From contig QYZZ01000054.1 in assembly GCA_003838145.1 (NCBI GenBank), positions 1 to 46,937 on the forward strand: a stretch of DNA of 46,937 nt. The letters are read 5' to 3'. The notes beneath the pieces are model-generated. The model was not told where the DNA came from. It was given only the letters and a program-made list of their open reading frames with translations, and ran no database searches. Below, piece by piece: positions 7,676-16,957 of this stretch. Positions within the stretch are counted from its first letter, which is position 1. Each line of letters opens with the position of its first letter. This DNA is from Tindallia sp. MSAO_Bac2 (GTDB taxonomy: Bacteria; Bacillota; Clostridia; Peptostreptococcales; Tindalliaceae). Both the position numbers and the translations under genes were made by a program.

Positions 7676-8153
7676 ATTTTCCCTCTCCTTTGATTTCGTT
7701 AAATATAGCTTGCACATCCAGTTCGTTATAAAGGTTGATTCCTGATGCAGCCAGCAATGTAGCCGTCACACCTGATCCATTTACTCTTTTAACATTAAAA
7801 GTACCGTCATAAACATACGTGGTGCCACAGGAAGGGCTGCCATCCTTCAAAAAGGCTGTTTTAATGCCGTGGGTCTTTAACAAAGCTAATGTACGATATG
7901 CTCCCGAAATATATTCTTTCGTTACATTATTTCCCAAATTATCTATAATCATACATTTTCCATCGAGAACCTGCCTGGCTGAACCCATAACAATTTCAGC
8001 CGGATTTCTTGGTGTCGGAAGCCCACCCAACTGCTCCGGGCAAATTGCTAAAATATCGGTGTTATTGAGTTTTTTCATTAAAGATTTTCTGTAATAATGC
8101 TTACCATTATACCGACAGGGAATACCCATCAGGCATGAGCTAACTGCAACCAT
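7668..8153 (-). CDS. DUF523 / TudS-like iron-sulfur protein
   Basis: The 161-residue protein belongs to the DUF523 family. Its conserved cysteines are C7 (SSCLMG), C13 (IPCRYNG), C38 (CPEQLGGL) and C109 (GSPSCG). One characterised family member is the 2-thiouracil desulfurase TudS, which uses three cysteines to hold a [4Fe-4S] cluster; C7, C38 and C109 are the likely equivalents here. By inference it could desulfurate thiolated bases or a related substrate. It lies 25 bases after mutS2 and overlaps the lipoprotein start. The ribosome binding site (GGGTG) is weak. Confidence 0.85.
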   Translation of the reverse strand: MVAVSSCLMGIPCRYNGKHYYRKSLMKKLNNTDILAICPEQLGGLPTPRNPAEIVMGSARQVLDGKCMIIDNLGNNVTKEYISGAYRTLALLKTHGIKTAFLKDGSPSCGTTYVYDGTFNVKRVNGSGVTATLLAASGINLYNELDVQAIFNEIKGEGKYE

Positions 8154-8178
8154 AATTGATATGCACCCACTTATTTTA

Positions 8179-10563
8179 TTAGTTGTTTTTTAAACTTACA
8201 ATAGTTACGCCTGCACCACCTTCACCATAAGCTCCTTCCCTAAAACTTTTAGCCAATCGATGCTTCTTCAACACTTTTTGTATACCCTGTTTCAGTACGC
8301 CTGTACCAATACCATGAATGATGGTTATCTCTGTATGACCACTTAAATATGAATCATCCAAGTATTTATCAACAATATAAATTGCTTCTTCAAGATCTTT
8401 CCCCCGAACATCACACTCTCTAGCTGTGTGTTCAGTTTTATGCTGAATTATTTTTTGAAGTCCTTTCTGCGTTTTTCTTTGCTCATGTTTCACTTTTATA
8501 AGTTTATTCAGTGACAATGTCATTTTCATAACACCTATTTGAACAAGTGCCGAGTTTTTATCTTCATCGATGGAAATAATGGTTCCACTCTGATTGAGTG
8601 AAGGGACGTTCACTTCGTCGCCTTCTTTTACCTTTCCGGCGTTCTCTTCGGGTGATGATATTTCGTTGAACAATATATTGTCATTGTCTTGTTCTAAATT
8701 TGTTAGCTTCTCTCTAATGCTTTGTCGAATTTTTTCTGCGTTTTTATTCTGATCCTGTCGGACAGATATGTCTCTTGTTTTTCTAATTTCTTCAATGAAT
8801 TCGTCAGCTTCCTGCTTTGCTTCTTTCATTAATTGATATGCTTCTCTTTTTGCCTTTGCAATCGTATCATCTCTTTGTGCCTGTAATTTTGCTTCCCGCT
8901 CAGCCAGCTCTTTTTCTCTTTCTTCCAACTGTCTTCGCAATTTAACAGCCTTTTCCGATTCAACTTCTGCCAATGTTTTGTTTTCTTCGATAGACCTGAG
9001 AATATCTTCAAAAGCTATATTATCCTTCGTTAGAAATGTTTTGGCGGTTTCAATAATCTGTTGGTCCAGCCCCAGTTTTGCTGATATTTCAAAGGCATTT
9101 GACTTACCGGGAATTCCTGTCAAAAGTCTGTATGTGGGACTGAGAGTTTCTATGTCAAATTCAACTGAAGCATTTTCCGTTTCTTCGTTCATCAGAGCAT
9201 ATTGTTTCAATTCACTATAGTGGGTCGTTGCCATTACCAGCGAGTCTTTACTGCGCAAATAAGAGAGAATGGACATAGCAAGGGCCGCTCCTTCGGTAGG
9301 GTCTGTGCCTGCTCCCAACTCATCCAGCAGCACTAAAGAATCGCCTGTGACTTTTTTTAAAATTTCTACAATATTAGTCATATGGGACGAAAAAGTACTT
9401 AAGCTTTGTTCAATGCTCTGTTCATCGCCAATATCAGCAAATACCTGGTCAAACATACCCATTTGACTGCCATAATCTGCTGGAATATGCAACCCACTTT
9501 GAGTCATTAATGTTAACAAACCCACCGTTTTAAGAGTTACTGTCTTTCCACCAGTGTTAGGACCTGTAATAATAAGTGCTTTATGTGGTTTTCCCAGCTT
9601 TACTGAAACAGGAACAACTTCTGCCGGATCAAGCAAAGGATGTCTGGCATTTTTTAAGTTAACTCTTTTTTCTTCAACCAATGTGGGGCTAACCGCTTTC
9701 ATTTGAACTGCCATTTCCCCTTTTGCCATCATAAAATCCATGTGCTGCATTATTTCCTGATTCGATCGAAGTGTATCGGAAATAATTGCCACTTCACCGG
9801 TTAATTCCATTAAAATACGTTCAATTTCAATGTCTTCTTTAATTTTTAATTCCTTTAATTCATTATTCATTTCAACTATTGCCATCGGCTCTATAAACAG
9901 CGTGGCACCTGACGATGATTGATCATGAACCATGCCCGGCACCATAGACTTGTATTCCTGCTTAACCGGCACAACGAACCGGCCTTGCCTAATGGTAATG
10001 ATGGCGTCCTGCAGATATTTCTGGTTTTTCGCTGACTGGATAAATCCATTTAAGCGGGAGCGAATTCCTTCGTTCTTCTGTTGAATTTTTCGACGGATTT
10101 GTCGCAAATCCGGACTTGCATGATCCGACAATTCATTTTCACTTAATATACAGTTTTCCAGTTTTTCTTCCAAATTTTTGTGTGATTCCAGCAAATACGA
10201 TTTCGACTTGAATATGGGGGTTTGATCTTTATCCTCAAAGGAATTCAGAAATGCTTTGCATTTTCGTGCTGCCGTCAACTGCTGCCTTATTATAATCAAT
10301 TGACCCAAATCCAAAACAGAACCAAGTTCTGCTTTTTTTGATAAGTTTCGTATATCCTTTATTCCCGACAGCGGCATTGAGCCTTTTTGCATTTTGATAG
10401 CTTCTGCTTCGCCAGTTTCCTGTTGCAACTCACGAATAGTATCTACTTCAGTTTCCGGCATGAGTTTTCTTGCCAATTCAGCACCTGGTTCTGAAGCACA
10501 AAGCCCAGCTAATTTATCAATGATTTTATTAAATTCCAATAGGTTAATGGCTTTAAAATTCAT
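8179..10563 (-). CDS. mutS2: MutS2 endonuclease / ribosome-rescue ATPase
   Basis: The product is about 794 residues, close to Bacillus MutS2 (785). It has the MutS2 core and clamp helices in the first ~300 residues, an ABC-type ATPase with the P-loop GPNTGGKTVTLKT, the Walker B region LVLLDELGAGTDPTEGAA and the helix TTHYSELKQYA. A coiled coil follows, then a C-terminal Smr domain (CDVRGKDLEEAIYIVD and IIHGIGTGVLKQGI). The family lacks the mismatch-binding domain of MutS. It has been linked to suppression of recombination and, in Bacillus, to acting on collided ribosomes. The start at 10563 follows AAGGAG; an upstream ATG in frame has no such site. Confidence 0.95.
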   Translation of the reverse strand: MNFKAINLLEFNKIIDKLAGLCASEPGAELARKLMPETEVDTIRELQQETGEAEAIKMQKGSMPLSGIKDIRNLSKKAELGSVLDLGQLIIIRQQLTAARKCKAFLNSFEDKDQTPIFKSKSYLLESHKNLEEKLENCILSENELSDHASPDLRQIRRKIQQKNEGIRSRLNGFIQSAKNQKYLQDAIITIRQGRFVVPVKQEYKSMVPGMVHDQSSSGATLFIEPMAIVEMNNELKELKIKEDIEIERILMELTGEVAIISDTLRSNQEIMQHMDFMMAKGEMAVQMKAVSPTLVEEKRVNLKNARHPLLDPAEVVPVSVKLGKPHKALIITGPNTGGKTVTLKTVGLLTLMTQSGLHIPADYGSQMGMFDQVFADIGDEQSIEQSLSTFSSHMTNIVEILKKVTGDSLVLLDELGAGTDPTEGAALAMSILSYLRSKDSLVMATTHYSELKQYALMNEETENASVEFDIETLSPTYRLLTGIPGKSNAFEISAKLGLDQQIIETAKTFLTKDNIAFEDILRSIEENKTLAEVESEKAVKLRRQLEEREKELAEREAKLQAQRDDTIAKAKREAYQLMKEAKQEADEFIEEIRKTRDISVRQDQNKNAEKIRQSIREKLTNLEQDNDNILFNEISSPEENAGKVKEGDEVNVPSLNQSGTIISIDEDKNSALVQIGVMKMTLSLNKLIKVKHEQRKTQKGLQKIIQHKTEHTARECDVRGKDLEEAIYIVDKYLDDSYLSGHTEITIIHGIGTGVLKQGIQKVLKKHRLAKSFREGAYGEGGAGVTIVSLKNN

Positions 10564-10609
10564 TATTTTCTCCTTTACATCCGTCTTTAACCGCTGCTTT
10601 ACCGTCATC

Positions 10610-10618
10610 ATTGTAGCA
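10610..10618 (-). promoter_or_regulatory. Extended -10 promoter of mutS2
   Basis: The minus strand reads TGCTACAAT, an extended -10 box about 47 bases ahead of the mutS2 start. A T-rich stretch lies 16 bases further upstream but is not a good -35. The divergent gene has its own box near 10739. Confidence 0.4.
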
Positions 10619-10715
10619 CATTCATGGTCTTAAAAAAAGCTTTGCTCTTCCTGAAACTTTCCGGTAAGAAAAATTCAGTTTCAAACAATTTATCCACATT
10701 ATTCTGAATCCTTCT

Positions 10716-10744
10716 TTCATTCGTTGGGTAATATGCTTTATAAT
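10716..10744 (+). promoter_or_regulatory. Promoter of the three-gene nucleotidyltransferase operon
   Basis: A perfect TATAAT (10739-10744) lies 25 bases before the ATG. The best -35 at 17-base spacing is TTCATT (10716-10721), a poor match, so an activator may be needed. Confidence 0.45.
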
Positions 10745-10768
10745 ACAGGTAGAAAGGGGCGAACTTAA

Positions 10769-13700
10769 ATGAAGACTCATCACGAATTTTTTGAAATGCT
10801 CAGAACTCACTTTTTGGATACATTGTTTCTTGAGTCCGTCGGACTGACCAGCGATGAAATGGAGGCCTATCTTGCTGATAACTCTTTTTCCAAAAAAATA
10901 AAAAAAATGGTGTCTGACACTGATTATAGTTGCAAGTCCGTTTATAATTTATTAAAACCAGTGCTACAGGTACTGTGGGATAACAACCCTCCAAAGGACC
11001 CATTAACATATCTCTATCAATATGCACTTTCAAAATCATTTCCACATGCTGTAGAAATTGAGCTTGATGACAAATATGAAAAAGGATGTTTTTTATATCT
11101 GGAAGGCCTGCGGGTGGCAACCCAGATAAAAAAAGAAAATGATAGTATTTCTTTCCAGGGCAAATATCCACTGAGACTTAAAATTGACGAATTAGGAGCC
11201 AATACTGCCCAATCAAAAGAGTATAGGGACTTCTTGTCTTATTTTGAAAATGAATATATGCACGAAATGATGCGGCTAAACTTTGAAGTCACTCAACACA
11301 ATACTTTAGATCACATATGCGGTGTTCATTATCTTGCGGTGATGATTGCCAGACAGCTTTATAATCTTGGAATTCCAGTAGATGTGGGTAGAGTTTCAGG
11401 AGCTGCTGCCGGTCATGACCTGGGCAAATTTGGCTGTCGGAGCTTCGAAGCTAAGAGGGTAGCTTATTTGCACTATTATTATACTGAACAATGGTTCAAA
11501 AATCGGGAAATATTTAATATTGGACATGTAGCACTTAATCATTCTGTGTGGGATTTAGAGCTGGAAAACTTACCCCTTGAGTCTCTATTACTTATATATG
11601 CAGATTTTAGAGTTAAAAACAAAGCAACTGAGGAAAATCCTTTTACAATGTCGTTTTTTAATCTGGATGATTCCTTTTCTGTCATATTAAGTAAACTTGA
11701 TAACGTTGATGAAGCAAAAGAAAAACGATATCAGCGAGTTTATGCCAAATTGAAGGATTTTGAAGATTATATGACGGATCTGGGAGTACAAACCGATCCG
11801 GATTTACCCGTTGAATCTGCAAAAAAACCAGGCAAGAAATATTATTCTTTGATGCATGGTACTCAAGTTACTCAAAATCTGAAGTATTTCGCCATTCATC
11901 ATAATATTCATTTGCTTTACCGATTCCGGGATGAAGATTCCCTAAGTGAAATTATCGAATTGGCCCGCAATGAAAAAAATGATAAGACGCTTAGAAAGTA
12001 CCTGGACCTTTTTGAAGAATATAATGCCTATTTTACTCAGAAGCAAAAAATTGTGACACTACGGTTTTTCTATGAAAAATTAACGCATCCGGAGGAAGAC
12101 ATTCGGAGGCAATGTGCTGAATTAATCGGACAAATAATAAGCCAGTTTGATGAAAACTATCGTAAAGAGCTGCCGGAAGATGCGGAGTTGCCGCCACCGG
12201 ATATAACCAGCTTTGATTTGTTGAGCGAATATATGAAACTCTTTATAAGTCCGGATCATAAAATCACAGATCTGCACTCTAACTGGATTCAATATAATCT
12301 TACCTATATGATTTCCCGATTGTTTGCATTTTGTGACCAAAAAGATATCAGCCTTTACAAGGATATTATTGTCGACTTTTTCCAAGAATCTCAGGATTAT
12401 TCCCATGAGGTAGACATTAACTATTTAAAAACAATTCCCAAGATACCTGTTTATCCGGGCGATCCGGCGTTAAAGGTCTTTTTTGAATATGTAAGAGCCG
12501 CCCTGAAACAGGAAGGGCTTAAAGAAGATCTAGATTTAAGGATGTCAGTATTAGAATCTCTTAACTATTTAGTTGATTACTTTAGCCATGACAGCAGTGA
12601 AATTGAATTCGTAAAAACATTATTCACAGAAAAACCTTCAAAATCGCCGGTGCCTGCCGAAAACTTTATGATGCTTCGTATTGCAAAAAAGTTGTTTGCA
12701 GATGACAAAATGATCCGGCCTTATAATGAGTTCTATGAACTGGATATTCACAAAGTACCGGACATCCATCTGACAAATCTGAAAACAGCCACTAACTGGG
12801 TCACAAAAAGAATCCATGTTGAATTGCTGCTTGACTACTTAAACCAAAACCCAACATTAAATAAGCTCTATACTGCAATGCATTTTTGCAACCTTTTAAA
12901 AGTCAGCAGTGTGGAAAGCGTAAGAATTCAAGCTGGAGAATCGTTAGTTAAGCTGTTTCCACAACTGCCACTGGAGCAACGAAACGATGTAGCGATAGAA
13001 CTGCTTAGAGCATTGGAAATTGACGGAGCACAACATACAAAATACATTCCGGACTATCTGGGTCAAATCATTATTTATCTTCAGAAAGTGGAGATCGATG
13101 AAATTATTTTGGATTTAACAGAAAAAATCAAGCAGGGCAACTCTGAAATTAATTCGTTGCTTCTGAAAACCATTGGGGTTTTTATTGAAAACTATCCGAA
13201 ATACCAGGAGTTTTTTAATGAGGCCGAAGAAGAATATGACTCGCGGCTACGCAAAATGATGGGAGTTCTTTTAAATGGTTTGGTGCATAATCAGTTTCAA
13301 ATACAACAAATATCCTTTAGTGTTTTAGGAAAAGATATCTTCGGCTCCAGCATTTTGACTCTTGATGAGAAAGCTCATTTATTCAAAATGATTGCTAAAA
13401 AAATGTTAACGCTTTCTAAGGAAACTGAAGATCATGAACTTTTATTTCTCACTAATTCATCGAGCCTGAACCACATTTATCGTTTTATATCGGATTATGC
13501 CTTTTTTCATGACCCCATTGAAGTCCCTGTACCAGAAAAAGTTGCATTTTTCCCGGGTTCTTTTGACCCCTTTACGCTTGGACATAAAGAAATTACTACC
13601 GCTATACGCGATAAAGGTTTTGAGGTATACCTGGCTATAGATGAATTTTCCTGGTCAAAAAGAACACAACCAAACCTGATTCGTAAGAATATCGCCAACA

Positions 13701-15667
13701 TGTCAATTGCAGATGAGCTTCACGTATTTATTTTTCCCGAAGAATTGCCAGTTAACCTGGCAAACCCCAAAGATTTACGAAAGCTTAAAGGTTTATTCCA
13801 GAGTTCTGAAGTATATCTTGTAGCTGGAAGTGATGTGCTAATCAATGCATCTGCTTACCGAAGCAAAGAAAGTGAAATTATTTTAGATTTTGGCCACATC
13901 ATTTTTGAAAGACGTAATGCTGATTATTCCCCTGATAACCATGCTCGTCTCAGTCAATTAATAGAGCGAATTAATAAACCTGTTATCCGGCTGAACTTAG
14001 CACCTCAGTATGAAGATATCAGTTCTTCTCAAATTCGTAATTATATTGATGAGAACCGTGATATTTCGCGTATGATAGACCCCTTATGTCAGCATTATAT
14101 TTATAAACAGAATCTATACCGCAATGAACCGCAGTATAAGTCACTAATACAAACTATTTCACTTGATATTGATATCAGAGATCATTTTACCTACGAGCTA
14201 ATTAACAACATCGTGTCTACTTTTCACGAGAATTACAATTATTCTTTCAAGCAAATCGAATCAATTCTTCAGAAACCAAACGGGCGCCTTATTCTTATAC
14301 GGGACGTTAAACAGAATGGGAAGGTTCTGGCTTATGCTGCATTGCATTGGGTACCTTCAGAACAAATATACCAGGAGTTTAAGAACCGGAATATTTCACG
14401 CTTTGTAAGGGAGCAGTATACAGGAAGAATAATTGCCATTGATGGTTTGTTTGCCATTGATCATCACCAGTTTGATAATCTGTATCAGATTATTTTAACT
14501 GAGACGATTGCTTATGCTTTAAAAAACGACTACGGATATGCAATATTCCAAAACAAAATAGACCCTGAAACATCGCAGGCTATTTTTGATATATTGAAGC
14601 TTCACGGATTTACAGAACTGGATTATGGGAGCGACGGCAGCCCTGTTTTTACGGTAGATATGTCCAACCCCTGTACGCTAAATTTAGATATCAAGACTAT
14701 TATTAAAGAACCCTTTAAAAGTAACCATAATGTCCAAAAAACCATCAACCATACCAGAAAGAGAATGCAGAAGGTTTTAACAGAATTATACCCTGGCAAT
14801 TTACTGCTTTCTTTCGATCGTAGTATTATTGATGAAACTCTGATCAAGAAAATATGCCACGAAAATGAAGTTCCTCCAGTTCCGCTCCAACCAAAAAAAC
14901 TGGGCGATGCTATGTGTGTACCATTTGGAAACGTTCTTAATCGAATTATTGTACCCAACACTGTGACAAAGTCCCTTCACACAGAGCGGATGTTCAATCC
15001 GGACATGAAAAGCTTTAATATAAGATCTTTCCCATATTATCTTGATTTAAAGCATCAAATTCGAATGATCAACTCATTTAACCGTCCGGTAATTCTAGTT
15101 GATGATTTGTTAAACAAAGGTTATCGAATTCGCGGCCTGGATCCATTGCTGAACGAAGAAAATCTTAATGTAAAGAAAATAATTGTCGGATTGCTTTCTG
15201 GTCGAGGCAAAGAATTAATGGAGATTCAGAACCGTGCTGTTGACAGTGCCTATTTTATACCAAAACTTCGATTATGGTTTAATGAAGCTCTTATGTATCC
15301 GTTCATCGGTGGAGATTACCTGTGGAGAGGCTCATATCCTTCCAGCAATCTGATGCCTTCTATCAACCAGATTCTTCCATATACGTCTCCAAGTTTCATT
15401 AAGGGCGTTACGAATCGACAACTTTATAATATGTCCGAGGTCTGTATCGAAAATTCCATAGCCATACTTCATGTGCTTGAAAAAGAATACCAGAAACTAT
15501 ATGAACGCAAGCTAACCTTATCATTGCTGGGCGAAGTGTTTATATATCCGCGCTATCCTGATAACGGACCTCATATGGAGTATGACTTTAGTGTTGCACC
15601 GTCAGAACACTTGAAAAAAGATCTGGAGTTGTTGCAACGTCTGGAGTTAATGGTTATCACATCTTAA
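10769..15667 (+). CDS. Giant multidomain protein: HD, helical repeats, NadD-like nucleotidyltransferase, GNAT-like, PRTase-like
   Basis: The 1632-residue protein has no signal or membrane segment. Domains by eye: an unrecognised N-terminus (1-165); an HD phosphohydrolase-like domain (about 170-285) with H187, H216-D217 (GHDLGK), H253 and D279 (YADF); a long all-helical region (about 350-915) resembling HEAT/ARM repeats; a nucleotidyltransferase (about 920-1115) with FFPGSFDPFTLGHKE and the distal SSSQIR signature of the NadD/CoaD fold; a GNAT-like region (about 1120-1300); a phosphoribosyltransferase-like region with the PRPP-loop-like VILVDDLLNKGYR (1441-1453); and an unrecognised tail. The start has GAAAGGGG ahead of it. 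It leads an operon with a dehydrogenase-like and a flavoprotein gene. The NTase nucleotide, the HD substrate and the acyl group are unknown; a nucleotide-metabolite role is inference. Confidence 0.85.
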   Translation: MKTHHEFFEMLRTHFLDTLFLESVGLTSDEMEAYLADNSFSKKIKKMVSDTDYSCKSVYNLLKPVLQVLWDNNPPKDPLTYLYQYALSKSFPHAVEIELDDKYEKGCFLYLEGLRVATQIKKENDSISFQGKYPLRLKIDELGANTAQSKEYRDFLSYFENEYMHEMMRLNFEVTQHNTLDHICGVHYLAVMIARQLYNLGIPVDVGRVSGAAAGHDLGKFGCRSFEAKRVAYLHYYYTEQWFKNREIFNIGHVALNHSVWDLELENLPLESLLLIYADFRVKNKATEENPFTMSFFNLDDSFSVILSKLDNVDEAKEKRYQRVYAKLKDFEDYMTDLGVQTDPDLPVESAKKPGKKYYSLMHGTQVTQNLKYFAIHHNIHLLYRFRDEDSLSEIIELARNEKNDKTLRKYLDLFEEYNAYFTQKQKIVTLRFFYEKLTHPEEDIRRQCAELIGQIISQFDENYRKELPEDAELPPPDITSFDLLSEYMKLFISPDHKITDLHSNWIQYNLTYMISRLFAFCDQKDISLYKDIIVDFFQESQDYSHEVDINYLKTIPKIPVYPGDPALKVFFEYVRAALKQEGLKEDLDLRMSVLESLNYLVDYFSHDSSEIEFVKTLFTEKPSKSPVPAENFMMLRIAKKLFADDKMIRPYNEFYELDIHKVPDIHLTNLKTATNWVTKRIHVELLLDYLNQNPTLNKLYTAMHFCNLLKVSSVESVRIQAGESLVKLFPQLPLEQRNDVAIELLRALEIDGAQHTKYIPDYLGQIIIYLQKVEIDEIILDLTEKIKQGNSEINSLLLKTIGVFIENYPKYQEFFNEAEEEYDSRLRKMMGVLLNGLVHNQFQIQQISFSVLGKDIFGSSILTLDEKAHLFKMIAKKMLTLSKETEDHELLFLTNSSSLNHIYRFISDYAFFHDPIEVPVPEKVAFFPGSFDPFTLGHKEITTAIRDKGFEVYLAIDEFSWSKRTQPNLIRKNIANMSIADELHVFIFPEELPVNLANPKDLRKLKGLFQSSEVYLVAGSDVLINASAYRSKESEIILDFGHIIFERRNADYSPDNHARLSQLIERINKPVIRLNLAPQYEDISSSQIRNYIDENRDISRMIDPLCQHYIYKQNLYRNEPQYKSLIQTISLDIDIRDHFTYELINNIVSTFHENYNYSFKQIESILQKPNGRLILIRDVKQNGKVLAYAALHWVPSEQIYQEFKNRNISRFVREQYTGRIIAIDGLFAIDHHQFDNLYQIILTETIAYALKNDYGYAIFQNKIDPETSQAIFDILKLHGFTELDYGSDGSPVFTVDMSNPCTLNLDIKTIIKEPFKSNHNVQKTINHTRKRMQKVLTELYPGNLLLSFDRSIIDETLIKKICHENEVPPVPLQPKKLGDAMCVPFGNVLNRIIVPNTVTKSLHTERMFNPDMKSFNIRSFPYYLDLKHQIRMINSFNRPVILVDDLLNKGYRIRGLDPLLNEENLNVKKIIVGLLSGRGKELMEIQNRAVDSAYFIPKLRLWFNEALMYPFIGGDYLWRGSYPSSNLMPSINQILPYTSPSFIKGVTNRQLYNMSEVCIENSIAILHVLEKEYQKLYERKLTLSLLGEVFIYPRYPDNGPHMEYDFSVAPSEHLKKDLELLQRLELMVITS

Positions 15668-15682
15668 CTGGAGGTGTCAGAT

Positions 15683-16957
15683 TTGCTTTATTTTCATAAA
15701 ATGAATGGCTGTGTAATAGTTTCTGACCAGCAGGAAACAAACCTGGAATCTGTTAGCGAGCAGGAACCAGGAACCACTAAACATCCAATATATTGGGTCG
15801 TAAGAAGGAACCCGTTGCGCAGTAATGTATGCTCAGCTGTTACTGAGCCATGGCAGCTAATTGCAGAGGAAGAATCGCTCTCATTAATAGAAAAAGAAGG
15901 TGATTTAAACCCTGATCAGCAAACTCTGCTAAGGAATATTCTTGAAGAAATGCCATGGATACCAGATAAAATCAACTCATGCCAGCTTTATACACTAAAT
16001 GTCAATCATCCGCGTTGGCACGAGCGGGTTGGCCATCCTTTAATTTCCGGAGGACGGGTTCATATTGCCGGGCTTGGGGATGTGGGAGGCACATTGTTGA
16101 CTGGATTGCGTATGCAAGGTTTAAACCAGATATCTTCTATAGGTATTTTTGATTTATCAACAGACAAAATGAATCGTTGGGAACAGGAAGCAAATCAAAT
16201 TTCCGACTTAAACTATACTCAGTTTCCTGTTGTTGAACCCATTGTTGAAGATGATATTTTCAACTGTGATGTTTTTGTATTTTGCGTAGCCAAGCATATT
16301 CCTGAGCTGAATAGCAAAGTATCTGACGTTCGTATGGCACAACTTGAGGCTAATGCTCATATCATCCGAATTTATGCACAAAAAGCACGAGAAGCTGGGT
16401 TTAAAGGATTGTTTGCCGTTGTTTCCGATCCGGTGGATCAGCTTTGTAAAATTGCTTATGAAAGCAGTAACTACAATGAAATGGGGGAGTTTGATTTTGA
16501 AGGCCTTTTTCCAGAGCAGGTAAAAGGATTCGGACTGGGAGTAATGAATGCTCGTGCTAACTATTATGCTTCCAGAGACAATCGCAGCGTTCATTACCAA
16601 CGTGAGGGCCGTGCTTTCGGTCCCCACGGCCAAGGTCTCTTTATATTGGATTCTGTTGTTCAGTATAATGAAACTATTTCCAGAGAATTAACCCAACAAA
16701 CTCTGACAGCAAATTTGGCTGTTCGTAAGTCTGGATACAAACCTTATATAGCTCCTGCATTATCATCAGGCTGTTATTCAATCCTTTCTGCTATGGATGG
16801 CTCATGGCATTATAGTACTGTATTTTTAGGTGGAGTTTATTTTGGATGTCGAAATCAGATAAAGACTTATGGCCAGGCATGGGAAACGTATTCGCTTCCC
16901 GAATCTGTTATGGATATTCTTCAAAATACATGGAGAAAGTTGGATGAAGTAAAATGA
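15683..16957 (+). CDS. Lactate/malate dehydrogenase-like NAD-binding protein
   Basis: The product is about 424 residues. An unrecognised ~125-residue N-terminal region (with WVVRRNPLRSNVCSAV) precedes a Rossmann segment, GGRVHIAGLGDVGGTLLTGL, whose glycine-rich loop matches lactate/malate dehydrogenases. Further on, FAVVSDPVDQLCKIAYESS resembles their substrate-loop and helix region. It is longer than a normal LDH/MDH (about 310-330), and I do not see the usual catalytic histidine motif, so activity is uncertain. I start it at TTG 15683, seven bases after GGAGGT; the in-frame GTG at 15674 overlaps that site. It lies 15 bases after the giant gene and overlaps the next gene by ATGA, so the three are translated as a unit. 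Confidence 0.75.
   Translation: MLYFHKMNGCVIVSDQQETNLESVSEQEPGTTKHPIYWVVRRNPLRSNVCSAVTEPWQLIAEEESLSLIEKEGDLNPDQQTLLRNILEEMPWIPDKINSCQLYTLNVNHPRWHERVGHPLISGGRVHIAGLGDVGGTLLTGLRMQGLNQISSIGIFDLSTDKMNRWEQEANQISDLNYTQFPVVEPIVEDDIFNCDVFVFCVAKHIPELNSKVSDVRMAQLEANAHIIRIYAQKAREAGFKGLFAVVSDPVDQLCKIAYESSNYNEMGEFDFEGLFPEQVKGFGLGVMNARANYYASRDNRSVHYQREGRAFGPHGQGLFILDSVVQYNETISRELTQQTLTANLAVRKSGYKPYIAPALSSGCYSILSAMDGSWHYSTVFLGGVYFGCRNQIKTYGQAWETYSLPESVMDILQNTWRKLDEVK

Noticed and set aside
10660-10692. Inverted repeat TGAAACT/AGTTTCA between mutS2 and the giant gene
   Set aside because: The arms are only 7 bases with an 18-base loop and no T run follows, so it is too weak to call an operator or terminator.
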